Part shown: positions 48,134 through 59,210 of the stretch, piece by piece
How the letters are laid out: each line of letters begins with the position of its first letter
How positions within the stretch are numbered: position 1 is the stretch's first letter
Origin: Ailurus styani
Taxonomy: Eukaryota > Chordata > Mammalia > Carnivora > Ailuridae
Length of the DNA stretch: 64,000 nt
NCBI GenBank assembly: GCA_002007465.1
Contig: LNAC01000038.1
Location: forward strand, 4,385,900 to 4,449,899
Direction: 5' to 3'
Made by a program: the position numbers and the translations under genes
The notes under the pieces: generated by a model
What the model was told of the DNA's origin: nothing
The model's input: only the letters and a program-made list of their open reading frames with translations
Databases searched by the model: none

Positions 48134-48478
48134 TATATTGTCTTTGTCCATTCAGACTGCTAGAATAAAAATACCATAGACTGGGTGGCTTAAACAACTA
48201 ATATTTATTTGTCACAGCTCTGGAAGATGGGAGTGCAAAATCAAAGTGATGACACATTCAGTGTCTGGTCAAAGTCCACTTCCTGTTTCTTCTTCCTACT
48301 TACACAGAAGAAAAAGGGGGTGAGAGCTCTCTAGAGATTGTTTTAGAAGAACCCATTCACAAGGGCTCCACCCTCATCATCTAATTACCTCCCAAAGGCA
48401 TCACCTCTAATACCATTAAATTTGGGGTTAGCATTTAGACATATAAAATTTGGGAGGATACAAACAGTCATCCCATAA
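48134..48478 (-). mobile_element. MLT1-class MaLR LTR, minus
   Basis: TTGTCCATTCAGACTGCTAG, ACCATAGACTGGGTGGCTTA, CACATTCAGTGTCTGGTCAA, CTAATTACCTCCCAAAGGCA and AATTTGGGGTTAGCATTTAG follow the reverse complement of a MaLR LTR. Confidence 0.9.
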
Positions 48479-48490
48479 TGTATTCATACC

Positions 48491-48685
48491 TTTTTTTTAA
48501 AGATTTTATTTATTTATTTGACAGAGGAGACACAGAGAGAGGGAACACAAGCAGGGGGAGTAGGAGAGGGAGAAGCAGGCTCCCCGCGGAGTAGGGAGCC
48601 TGATGAGGGGCTCAATCCCACGACCCTGGGGTCATGACCTGAGTCGAAGGCAGCCGGTTAACCAACTGAGCCATCCAGGTGCCCC
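48491..48685 (-). mobile_element. Can-SINE, minus
   Basis: AAAGATTTTATTTATTTATT, GAAGCAGGCTCCCCGCGGAG, CCCTGGGGTCATGACCTGAG and CTGAGCCATCCAGGTGCCCC. The motif CATACCTTTTTTT on both sides (from 48485 and from 48686) is a likely target-site duplication. Confidence 0.96.
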
Positions 48686-48799
48686 CATACCTTTTTTTGA
48701 CTTAAATTTTAATTCAACTGAGGACTAATGCTGTTGAGCATCCATTCACGAATTTTATTATCTTCTTTTAGGACTTCTTTTTTTATTAAAATATAATTT

Positions 48800-49045
48800 A
48801 CTTTATTTATTTATTTTTATTTTTCATTTGAATTCAATTAGCCAACATATAGTACATAGTTTCTGATGTAGTGTTCAATAATTTATCAGTTGCCTATAAC
48901 ACCCAGGGCTCATCACATCACATACCTACTTAATCCCCATCACCCAGTTACCCCATCCTCCACACACCTCCCCTCCAGCAACCCTCGGTATGTTTCTTAT
49001 AGTTAAGAGTCTTTCATGGTTTTTTTCCCTCTCTGATGACTTTTC
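48800..49045 (-). mobile_element. L1 LINE (carnivore type) 3' UTR, minus
   Basis: AATTCAATTAGCCAACATAT, AGTGTTCAATAATTTATCAG, CACCCAGGGCTCATCACATC and TTAATCCCCATCACCCAGTT are the reverse complement of the L1 3' UTR also seen at 53731-54200. Confidence 0.92.
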
Positions 49046-49054
49046 ATGATTTCT

Positions 49055-50110
49055 TCTGGAAAGGTTCTCTTCGCTTTTATTTTCTGGAGAATGTGTGTAG
49101 AATTAGTTTATTTCTTCCTTAAATGTTTGAGAGAATTCACCACTGAAGCCATTCTGGCCTGATTCTTTGGGGGGAGGCTTTTATTTACAAATTCAAGTTA
49201 TTTAATGAATTTAGAATTTCTATTTTTCTTGGATTAATTTTATTTTTTAAGGAGTTGTCATTTCATCAGAGCACTCAGGTTAATTGGCATAAGGTTTCAA
49301 AATATTCTATAATACTTTCATTTGAATATTACTATCATGCAATATCCCGTATCACTATCATTGATATTTCCTTTTCATCCTGATATTGATAATTAATCTT
49401 TCTTCTTCTTCCTATCTCTCTAGGTAGACATTGGTTAATTATATTAATATCTTCCAAATAACTGACCTTTGTTTCATTGTTTTTCTTTATGCCTTTTTTC
49501 CTTCCCATATTCTCTTTCACTGTCTTCACCTCTTTTGTTTAATACATCCTTTCTCTCTGCACCCTACACTTTTTGGAATGTTCAATATACTGATATTTAT
49601 ATTGCTTGAAATTTCACATGTCACTGAGTTTCTGCTTATGGTTTTCTAACTTTTTTCTCTGTGTGACCCAAGTAGAGTAGTTTTTCTTCCCTTATCTTCA
49701 AGTTTACTGATCTTTTATTCTTCAACACCTAAACTATTAAAACCGTCTTTTGAAATTTTGAAAATTTCAGATTTAAATATCTACCTTTCAGAGCCCAGTA
49801 TGGTAATTTTTTATGATTTCTAATTTTCTTATTATTAGGTTCATAGTTTTTTCAGTTCTGAAATGTTTATAATAGGTATCTTAAAATTTTTGTCTACCAA
49901 TTTCATCATTTCTGTTTATATTGATTGGTTTTCCTCCTGGCAATGTGCCACATATTTTATTGTAGTCAATAATTGTGTATGTTATAGTGATTGTTGGGTA
50001 TTTTGTCTTACTTTCAACAATGCTAATGTTTTTCTGGAAGGCATTTGTTTTACTTGGAGATCAAGTAAATTTTTGTGGGATTAGAGTAGCCTTTACTTTA
50101 GGGCTCATTT
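49055..50110 (-). mobile_element. old L1 LINE sequence (ORF2 part), minus, right half uncertain
   Basis: TTGAGAGAATTCACCACTGA, AGCCATTCTGGCCTGATTCT and TCTATTTTTCTTGGATTAAT (49125-49240) are the reverse complement of L1 ORF2 in its reverse-transcriptase domain region. To about 49640 the text remains L1-like. From 49680 to 50110 (AGTTCTGAAATGTTTATAAT, ATTTTTGTCTACCAATTTCA) it resembles another old repeat of uncertain class. Confidence 0.55.
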
Positions 50111-50151
50111 CCCTGTTGACCTAAGTAATTGTCTTTCTGAAATATTTACTG

Positions 50152-50342
50152 AGGGTGCCTGAGTGGCTCAGTAGCTAAGTGTCTGCCTTCTGCTCAGGTC
50201 ATGATCCCGGAGTCCTGGGATCAAGCAAGGCATAAGCTCCCTGCTCAGCAGGAAGCCTGCTTCTCCCTCCCTCCCTCCCGTTTGTGTTCCCTCTCTCACT
50301 GTCTCTCTCTCTGTCAAATAAATAAATAAAAATTTTAAAAAA
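50152..50342 (+). mobile_element. Can-SINE, plus
   Basis: GGGTGCCTGAGTGGCTCAGT, CTGCTCAGGTCATGATCCCG, GGAAGCCTGCTTCTCCCTCC and the AAATAAATAAATAAAAATTT tail. Faces the SINE at 50425-50655. Confidence 0.95.
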
Positions 50343-50424
50343 TATATCTACCGAAGTCCCTAGGGGCTCAATAGAGTCAATGCACTCTAGATGTTTGGAT
50401 ATTAGACTTCCTCCTATATTTTGT

Positions 50425-50425
50425 T

Positions 50426-50515
<90 letters not shown>

Positions 50516-50655
50516 ATGAGAGGGGAGAAGGTCAGAGGGAGAAGCAGACTCCCCGTGGAGCTGGGAGCCCAATGTGGGACTCGATCCCGGATGTCCGGGA
50601 TCATGACCTGAGCCAAAGGCAGCTGCTTAACCATCTGAGCCACTCAGGTGTCCCA
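50425..50655 (-). mobile_element. Can-SINE with expanded TTTA and GA tracts and 12-bp TSD, minus
   Basis: A TTTATTTATTTATTTATTTA tract of about 45 bases, then a GA tract of about 38 bases, GAGGGGAGAAGGTCAGAGGG and CTGAGCCACTCAGGTGTCCC. Flanked by CCTATATTTTGT at 50413-50424 and 50659-50670. Confidence 0.96.
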
Positions 50656-50670
50656 CACCCTATATTTTGT

Positions 50671-52077
50671 AAGCTGCTGCCATTGCTTAGGTCAGGGCTA
50701 CCTGAAGTTCTTCATTCCCTGTTAGTTCTTTACTCCTCTTTGTGATGTCTCAGTCTACATATGGAAACTTAGTATTCAGCCAAGGACTCAGCCAGGATTC
50801 CTTATAGAGATTTTGGAGCTCTTTTTCTACATGATGTTAAAATATAAAATTGTGATACATTGAAAAATAATTTTTTTAAGTTTTTTTTTGAGCAGACAAC
50901 TATTTGAATCAGAAAGCATGAAAGCGAAGATGGCTACCAGTGTTTTGTGAGCTAGGGTTAGAGCAGAGATATGTATAGAGAAGACAGGGAAGCAAAGCAA
51001 TTATTCAGTTGACTGTAATTTAAATGTTTGTCTTATTTAGAAAAAAAATAGTTATTTGGTTGCTATGATAGTTGTTCTTGCATTTCATTTTCTCAGAATC
51101 AAGAGAATCTGGCTAACTACTCAGGATTAGTTATTCCTGAGTTTCATTTTCTCAGATTGAAGAAAAACCTAGCTAACTGGTTTATTTCTTTACATTAAAC
51201 TACCAAAGGTTCCAGAGTTGCCCCAGTCTAATGACTCTATTGCTGACCTACTTTCACCACAGACAACCCCTCTCAACTATTGTGAAATTCCATCTGTCTC
51301 AGTTCGCCAAGTACTGATCTGTGACTTTTAACTCAATACGACCATCATGTTCTGCTTGCGGTTTTTCCCCTCTAAAGACAGAAGGTGCCCTTAGTCAGGC
51401 CTCACAGTGCTGTGTATTATGTTGTCTAATATCTGAAAACAGTGTTTCAAGCATCTTGTCCTGTTTTCTAGTTGTTAACAGTGGGAGGGCTATTCTGGTA
51501 CCTTCACTTCCTTTATGGCTGATAACAGAAGGTCCTGTTCACCGAACTTGGATAACCACTATTAACAACCAGGAAAAGGGGGAGAAGAAAGTACCAGTAA
51601 AAAAATTGGTATTTTTATCCTACTTTTTCCAATTATTCTGTCTTTGTAATTGCATTTAATATTCTAAACTACACTTTCCCTTTGTTCACAGACTTTTTCT
51701 TTGTTTTCTGTAAGTTAGCAGAAGGGTATGCTACAAACCCAGGTTAAATAATCTCTTGAATCCCTTCTCTGACTCTAAAGTCTTTAACTTTCTAATTCAT
51801 TAAGAATTCATTTTCTAGATTGATTATTCTTAAACATACTTTGATATTTTAATCAAAGCTTTAAATGGTTCCACATTTCTCATTTTAACAAGTTATATTT
51901 TTCTGCCTAACATTTAAGGCTATTCAGGTCTGGACTTCTATCTAAGATGACACTTCTCTGTTTACAACATAGAACTTTGCCCAATATTTAGGTGGTATGT
52001 TTATTATATTTCACTTTACTGTTGTGGTTTTCCTTGTTGGCTGCTATTTTCCTTTAAATCTGAGGTGCCAGATCAAG
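50671..52077. other. unassigned stretch with one decayed duplication
   Basis: TTTCATTTTCTCAG and the following 20-25 bases recur with a period of 59 (51083 and 51142). Around 51320-51600 GTCTGCTT-like and GGTACCTTCACTTCCTTTAT text suggests an old repeat I cannot name. The 112-codon frame 51321-51659 (+) lies there and shows no domain. Confidence 0.4.
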
Positions 52078-52097
52078 CTATTCAGATATATCTACAT

Positions 52098-52302
52098 ATT
52101 TAAAATTTATTTATCAAAGAGAGACAGAGAGAGAACACATGTGCACAAGGAGTGGAGCACACAAGCAGGGAGAGCACCAGATAAAGGGAGAAGCAGGCTC
52201 CCCACTGAGAAAGGACCCCGATGCAGGACTCAATCCCAACACCCTGAGATATGACCTGAGCTGAAGGTAGTTGTTTAACCAACTGAGCCACCCAGGTGTC
52301 CC
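52098..52302 (-). mobile_element. Can-SINE (older), minus
   Basis: AAAATTTATTTATCAAAGAG, CAAGCAGGGAGAGCACCAGA, GAAGCAGGCTCCCCACTGAG and CTGAGCCACCCAGGTGTCCC. A short direct repeat TATTCAG lies at 52079-52085 and 52303-52309. Confidence 0.94.
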
Positions 52303-52309
52303 TATTCAG

Positions 52310-53715
52310 TTACATCTGAATTTTAGATAAAGGGTGGATAAATTTTAGTATAAGTATATACCAAATACTGTGTGGGACATACTGACATTAATAAATTATC
52401 CTTCATTAATCTGAAATTCAAATTTAACTTTTTTTTAATAAATCAAGCAACCTTATTTAAATTGTATGCATTTTTGAGTCCAGGCTTATGTCATAGATCA
52501 TATGAAAACTTTCTACCTCTTCCCAAATAATCACTTATTCATCTTCTCTGAATGTCTACCTACATTCTGTCTCTTCTGATTTTATAATTAGTTGTATATA
52601 AAATAGATAACACATGCAACTTTAACATATTTTTAATTTGCATTAATTTCATTTCTACCTAAGGGCAGACATTTCAACTTATGTTTATTATGTATTATTT
52701 GACCGGTTGTAATACAGTATATTACCAATTGCTTATTCATATTATTATAGTGTGCTAATAAGTTATCTTACATATTGCTTTTCATTCTACTGTAAATAAG
52801 TACTTTCCAGTACTGTAAATAAGTACTTTCTGTGATCTAATGCTTCAAATTTGAAGACATCATAAATGTTACACTTGACCAAAACATGGAAACCGAGTAC
52901 ATACCCCTTGTGTAGGATACCTACCCAAACCTCCTTTCTGCACACTTTATTTCCTGCTTTAATCCTTTCCAAATGATCCTTTAACTATAGTTTTTCATAA
53001 CTTCAACCTATTTTTATAGAGCAAACAGTGGCATCTACCTAAAATTATACCTTATGATTTCAATTTGCTTATTAAAATTTCAGTGGTTTTGTACAGCTTC
53101 CACGAGAGTTGAAATCTACACAGGATCATATGTAAGAGCCACTATGACTACCACCTGCTGCTCCAGCCACATCTTCCACTATTCCTTGCCTTCTAGTTTG
53201 CCTTTTATAACTGATCTGAATTGGGCACTGCACTGAAAACATGATCTGATGAAAACATCTCTCTGTAAAAATAAATAAACGAACAAGCAAATAAATAATT
53301 CCACTTTAGGTGATAGGAAGAAATGAAATAAAGAGAAGGAGTAGAGCTTGATATTCGTGTAGATCCCATACTTTAGTCACTTTCACTAAAAATACTATCC
53401 CAAGAGAATATTGTGGATAGAAAAAGTTGTAAATGTTATAAGTATGAAACAATCTTGCTTATAATGGGCAATATATAAAAAACATTTTAACAAATCATTT
53501 AATTCTCAGTACGTAGTGAGAGGCACTTCTTGAGAATATGTTCATTATATATTTATTACAATTATTTATTAGAATTTGAACTTCCTGAAAATAAAAGATA
53601 AAGAATTTATGCTGTTGCCTATTTTTCAACAATCTTAAATGAAATAATTGTATCTTGAAATATAAAATTGTTGGTTCAGAAGAAAAGGACATATTTGAAT
53701 AAAATAACTTTTCTT
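52310..53715. other. unassigned AT-rich stretch
   Basis: Nothing recognised other than the small tandem duplication at 52788-52830. Confidence 0.4.
52788..52830 (+). repeat. 20-bp perfect tandem duplication (period 23)
   Basis: TACTGTAAATAAGTACTTTC at 52788-52807 and 52811-52830, identical, with CAG between. Confidence 0.96.
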
Positions 53716-53730
53716 GATGATGAATCCTTT

Positions 53731-54200
53731 TATTTTTTAAATTTTTTTATTATGTTCAGTTAGCCACTGTATAGTACATCATTATTTTTTGTTGTAGTGT
53801 TCAATGATTCAATAGTTGAATATACCACCCAGTGCTCATCACAACATGTACCCTCCTTAATATCCATCACCCGGCTACCCCATAACTCCATCCCTCTCCC
53901 CTCTGAAACCCTCAGATTGTTTCCCAGAGTCTGTAGTCTCTCATGATTTGTATCCCTCTCTGATTTCTCTCCTTTCAGTTTTCCTTCCCTTCCCTCCATG
54001 CTATTCCTTATGTTCCACATATAAGTGGAACCATATGTTAATTGTCTTTCTCTGCTTTACTTATTTCACTTAGAATAATCCCCTCCAGTTCCATCCATGT
54101 CAATGCAGATGGTGGGTATTCATCCTTTCTGATGGCTGAGTAATATTCCATTGTATATATGTATCACACCTTCTTTACCAGTTCCTCTGTTGAAGGGCAT
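53731..54200 (-). mobile_element. L1 LINE 3' UTR (sense half of a twin-primed copy), minus
   Basis: TTATGTTCAGTTAGCCACTG, CACCCAGTGCTCATCACAAC, CCTCCAGTTCCATCCATGTC, TGGCTGAGTAATATTCCATT and GTTGAAGGGCAT are the reverse complement of a carnivore L1 3' end. At 54200/54201 the orientation flips. Confidence 0.93.
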
Positions 54201-54536
54201 CTCAACACATGAAAAAGTGTTCAACATCACTAGCCATCAGGGAAATACAAATCAAAAGCAGAATGAGAAACCACCTTATACCAATCAGAATGGCAAAAAT
54301 TAACAAAACAGGAGAAAACAAGTGTTGGTGAGGATCTGGAGAAAGGGGAAACCTCTTACACTGTTGGTGGGAATGCAAGCTGGCACAGCCACTCTGGAAA
54401 TCATTATGGAGGTTCCTCAAGATGTTAAAAATAGAGCTACCCTATGACCCAGCAATTACACTATGAGGTATTTACCCCAAAGATACAAATGTAGTGAAAA
54501 GAAGGGGCACGTGCACCTCAATGTCCATAACAGGAG
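54201..54536 (+). mobile_element. L1 LINE ORF2 end (inverted half of the same copy), plus
   Basis: TTCAACATCACTAGCCATCA, GGAAATACAAATCAAAAGCA, GTTGGTGGGAATGCAAGCTG, CTATGACCCAGCAATTACAC and AAAGATACAAATGTAGTGAA are L1 ORF2 3' sequence in + orientation. The two halves are neighbouring L1 segments, so together they form one insertion with a 5' inversion. Confidence 0.93.
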
Positions 54537-54550
54537 TGATGAATCTTTTT

Positions 54551-54748
54551 TTTTTTTTTTTTTTTAAAGACTTTATTTATTTCACAGCGGGAGAGAGATC
54601 ACAAGGAGGCAGAGTCAGGCAGAGAGAGGGGGGGAAGCAGGCTCTCTGCTGAGCAGGGAGCCCGATGCGGGCCTCGATCCCAGGACCCTGAGATCATGAC
54701 CTGAGCTGAAAGCAGAGGCTTTAACCCACTGAGCCACCCAGGCGCCCA
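54551..54748 (-). mobile_element. young Can-SINE at the edge of the L1, minus
   Basis: Long poly(T), GCAGAGTCAGGCAGAGAGAG, AGCCCGATGCGGGCCTCGAT and CTGAGCCACCCAGGCGCCC. Flanked by TGATGAATCTTTTT at 54537-54550 and 54749-54762. The same motif (TGATGAATCCTTTT) occurs at the far left edge of the L1 near 53718. Confidence 0.96.
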
Positions 54749-54762
54749 TGATGAATCTTTTT

Positions 54763-57249
54763 AAATTATCAAACCCATAAATTAAAATAAAAATGAAACC
54801 AAATCAATAAAACTAAATGATTGCTTAATGATCTTATAAGCTTCTTAGGTTAATTACTCAACTTGATCTTTCTTAAATATATTTTTCTTAGATACTAAGA
54901 GATTCTAGATGTATATGTGAAAATTATTTTCATGCTTACTAAATTATAAATATTTGAAAAATACATGGAATTTTACAAATTATCTTAGAGATGTAGAAAA
55001 AATAGTAGTTTTTGCCTTGTCAAAAATACTCTTGGAACCCATATTCTGGGTAGATTTTCTGTCCCAGATATCTTTTAACACTATTCCATCTATACAGCAA
55101 ACCTAATCACTTTTTGTCTTCCTGAACTTATGATTGACAGAGTTGTATTTGAATGCAGCTTTATCTAGTGTCAAAGACAAGCTGATGCTCTTAACATATC
55201 ACCTGTCTGAATCCCATGTATTATATTCTATAAAGGAAACACCTGGAATTTCATGTTAGACATCTAGATAAATAACAGATTCTTAAATTCAACATGATAT
55301 AAACTAATTTTTTCTGCTACCTGTTAGTATCAACTAAGAAACTCTTTTGAGTCTTCTCTTATGCTGTTTCAGCATTTTTCTCATATAAAGAAATCTCTTT
55401 TCACCCAAACTTTATTCCATTTTAGAATGATCAAGTCTGGGAAATAAATGTTGTTTATATAACTCAGGCCTCCATTATGATAAATTCCCATCAGCAATTT
55501 TCAAAAGCTATCTTAATTTACTCTTCCAAGTGCTTCTAAAACCTCTAAAATGGTCATTTATTTCCCTAGTCACTAACAGTAATCTAGGCAATGTATCTTT
55601 TCCAACTGCCAATAATACTGATTTATATGTTCTGTTTGGAGTTTTCCTTGTTACAATCAAATGGCAATTTTATTTCACTGAACAGTAACTTGCTAAAAAT
55701 TAATAGAATTTGTTTACACTTAGCCATGTAGCATATTACATACTTTAGGCAAGAATGTGTTTGGAAGGAAAAATATATTTTATTTATAAACCTGCATTCA
55801 GACAGAGTCAGTTTGTGATACTATCACCCCAATTAAGTTGAAAATCAATTGGTCTCATTAGTATGGAAGTAAGACTGACTAGTTTGACAAGTAGATATCT
55901 ATGTGGTTGTCCATGCATTTTTTAAAATGTGAAATGATGTGTCTGTAACAAGACCCACATCATAATTATCTTATGATAATGTGTATGAATCAATTCAATT
56001 GGACCTGAAAGAAGTGAAAGATTCCATATTTATAACTACTTAGAATTTTGTATATCTTTTTAGAATACTTATAAGTAAGTCCTTCCCCCAAGAACTGGAA
56101 AAATTTAGAAATAATTTGATGAAAAAGAAGTTCCCCCAAATAATTTCTAAATGCAATAAAGTTTCATCTGACAGGAAATGTATATATTTTGGCCTCAAGT
56201 CCTGATAAGTTGTTAATGCCAGTTGAGAGATATCCTTATTTCAATTCAGTTAAATTTTAGTACTTAAAATAATTACCCCCTCAGAGAGAAATATGTGTGA
56301 AGTAGAAAAAAACTATAGCTCTTTAAAAGTCAGATAGTGAAAATTTCAATAATATGAAAGAAATATTTCTCCTTTGAGTGAGGGATTAATTTATAATTGT
56401 GGAAAATGAGTTAGATTTTCAAAGTTATTAACTGCTTTCTATAGAATACAATTAAGTAAAGTCAAGTATAACAAAATCCATATATATATCCATATATAAT
56501 TTTGAAACTAATTTTTGTGTTGACTAATTCATTCCATCAATTTTTTAAAGGCTTGATATGTTTTCAGTAAGCTGTGTTAAAAGTATTTTATTCCTTCGAG
56601 TAAGACATGATTTCATAAGACTCCAATATGATTTTGTTTTTTTTGTTGTTGTTGTTTTACTTTTATTTGTCTTATCAGGGCTCATCTAGTGTGCGCTTGC
56701 AATCAGAGAATAAATAATGGAAAAGAGGTCACCAAAAGAAAATCACCTGCCATCCTTCCCACTTTGTCATCTAACCAAGCAAATGACTCCTAGCCCCTTG
56801 CGAATGAAGACCATGGGGCCTACAACTGTATTGGATTTTATGTCAGGTCATGCAGGGCTGGTAATTAACTCTGAGCAGTACACTCCTGACATGACAGAGA
56901 ATGTAGCTTCAAATCATTAAATTAGTTTTCTGCCATCTAAACCCACCCTAAATGACACTTGTTTTTTCAAAGTCTTTAAATGATTGATAGTCTGGTATTT
57001 TATAGTACTCAGAAGGAATTCTTAACTATAAGTCCTCTAGCTGACTACATGTACTAGAATAACACATTTTCTTTCTCTTAAAAACCACTGAATGTGTAAC
57101 ACTGGAAAACTACATGTCACATATATGTCAGAACACTGGATTTAAGAAGCTCACTACTATGAAAACAGCTACTATTTAGTCTATGTAATAAATATAATTT
57201 TTTATTAAAAATAATTTTCAAAATAAAGAAAAAGAATAAAATAATAAAT
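54763..57249. other. unassigned AT-rich stretch
   Basis: About 2.5 kb, the longest part of the right half without a recognised repeat. The patch 56690-56930 is less AT-rich and holds a 67-codon + frame (56717-56920) without a recognised domain. A GTT run lies at about 56644-56657 and AATAA-rich sequence at 57190-57249. Confidence 0.4.
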
Positions 57250-57860
57250 AATAATAAAATAAAGAATAATACAGCAACACTCTAGTATACCAATGCCTAG
57301 ATTTAGTAATTGTTAATTGTTAAATTTTGCTATATTTTCTTCTTCAGCGTACATTCAAAAACAAATACTGAAGAACTAAAGCCTAAAGTTATTTACAAAT
57401 GTTGTAACACTTTATCCTTACAAGTATACTCAAATCATGCAAAATATTTTTTATATTTAATCACAATTCAATGATCATACTGATGAAATTAATACTATCC
57501 CATGTATATTCCATTTCTTCCTCTCCTAATGTTTCCCCAAAATGCCTTTAGCAGCTGTTTTTCCCAAACAAGTAATATAACCAATGCCCATACATTTCAT
57601 TTTCTTATTACATCTGTATAATTTAGTACAGTTCTTGCTTCATCATTTTTTTTTACCTCATATTAGCTTTGTGAAAGATGAGAACACATGCTCTGGAGAA
57701 TGTTCTGCACTTTAGACTCCTTTCATTTTTTCCACATTTTATTTAGTATGTTCCTTTATTTTCCTGTTCCTGAAACAGAAAATTAGCTCCAAAGGAGAAA
57801 AGTTAGATTCAGATGGAATATTTTAACTTCAAGAGACACATAATATTATTTTGTTTCTCC
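57250..57860 (+). mobile_element. ancient LINE-like interspersed repeat, family unresolved
   Basis: CCAATGCCTAGATTTAGTAA, AATTGTTAAATTTTGCTATA, TTTCCCCAAAATGCCTTTAG, CTGGAGAATGTTCTGCACTT and AAGTTAGATTCAGATGGAAT occur in the order of a common ancient mammalian repeat. No subfamily call possible by eye. Confidence 0.55.
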
Positions 57861-58206
57861 ATTGCATTGTTACCATATTTTGTTGACAGATTATATGTAA
57901 TTTTGAAACCTGTGACTGTTCACTTAACCAACAACATTTTACCTATTGGGTTTTGCACTGACTGATGGTTCTTCTCTGAATCAGTGATTTCATTAGATGT
58001 CATTGGCCAATTTAAAATTCTATGATTTCTTTTACTTTTATCAACTAACATTATTGTCATGTGGTTGTGATTTCAACCATATGGAGTTATTTGTTGAATG
58101 AAGTACACTTTCTAATGAAATCGAATGAGTTTGGCTCTTTAATATCGATTTTCAGAGTAAGAAACTGATGTATCGATGACATCTAATTGTGATAATTATT
58201 TTTGAG
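57861..58206. other. unassigned stretch
   Basis: Nothing recognised. Confidence 0.4.
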
Positions 58207-58215
58207 TTTAGTTTT

Positions 58216-58440
58216 GGGGGCGCCTGGGTGGCTCAGTCATTAAGTGTCTGCCTTCGGCTGAGGTCATGATCCTGGGGTCCTGGGGTCGAGCCCCGCGGTG
58301 GGGGGGTGTCCTGGGGTCGAGCCCCGCATCAGGCTCCCTGCTCAGCAGGAAGCCTGCTTCTCCCTCTCCCACTCCCCCTGCCTCTCTCACTGTCTCTCTC
58401 TGTCAGATAAATAGATAAAATCTTCCAATAAATAAATAAA
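58216..58440 (+). mobile_element. Can-SINE with internal 31-bp-period duplication, plus
   Basis: Head GGGGCGCCTGGGTGGCTCAG, GCCTTCGGCTGAGGTCATGA, then GTCCTGGGGTCGAGCCCCGC at 58277-58296 and again at 58308-58327, separated by a G-rich linker GTGGGGGGGT. The CT-rich body and an AAATAAATAAAT tail follow. Flanking TTTAGTTTTGG (58207) and TTTACTTTTGG (58441) are likely target-site repeats. Confidence 0.95.
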
Positions 58441-58451
58441 TTTACTTTTGG

Positions 58452-59210
58452 TCTTTTTTTTTAATTTGAAACTCCCTATGGAATCATAGATTTTTGTTTA
58501 TTCAGTTTGTTCCAATTAATTAAAATCATTAATATTTTTGATGCTCCAATTTTCACAAATTTAACAAGTACAAGAATCTTCAGGCTGACTTCTGTATCCA
58601 TATGAATAAATTTATTAGTCTTAGAAGTTTATACTTCTGGTGCATCATAAAATTTATACTCACCTTTCACCATTACTTGAGCCAGGTGTAACATCAGCCA
58701 TTATCCATACTTTTAGTGGGAAACCCAAAGCTTGTGGTTAGATCATTTTTAAATATTTTTAGGAGAAAGACATAAAATAAATATTGATAAAATTGACTTT
58801 GTTCTAATATTTCAAATTTCCAATGTATATTTAGAGCATTGCAGACCTTTTATATAACTAAAATTGTTTTAATTTTTAAATTTTCCATTTCCCTTCGAAT
58901 CTTGGTTACTAAATTTTAACATTAGTTTTTACCTGAATATATGCCAAGTAATTATTTCTATAGCATTAAATATCATTGAATGTAATTTAAGATATTATCT
59001 ATAGTTCTTGTCCAGTGACAAATAGTAGTATAATAGTTATCTCAATAGATAGACAGAAAGATAGACAGACACACACAAACACAAGCACAAACACCTGGCA
59101 TTGTATATATAGTATTTAAAAATATGTTTGTAGAAATATTCATTGCTTTAAATGCATTAGAAGTCATTATAATCTGGATTCTATTAAATGTTAAGAATAT
59201 TGTTTTAGGC
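58452..59210. other. unassigned AT-rich stretch with simple repeat
   Basis: Contains GATAGACAGA/ACACAAACACAA simple sequence at 59047-59093. No other element. Confidence 0.45.

Noticed and set aside
46466..52302. CRISPR-like array, because repeats recur at intervals
   Set aside because: Units are about 200-base SINEs in mixed orientation with irregular spacing, in a mammalian genome.
56717..56920. 67-codon + frame in a less AT-rich patch
   Set aside because: No recognised domain or splice/promoter context; kept only as a note in the surrounding stretch.
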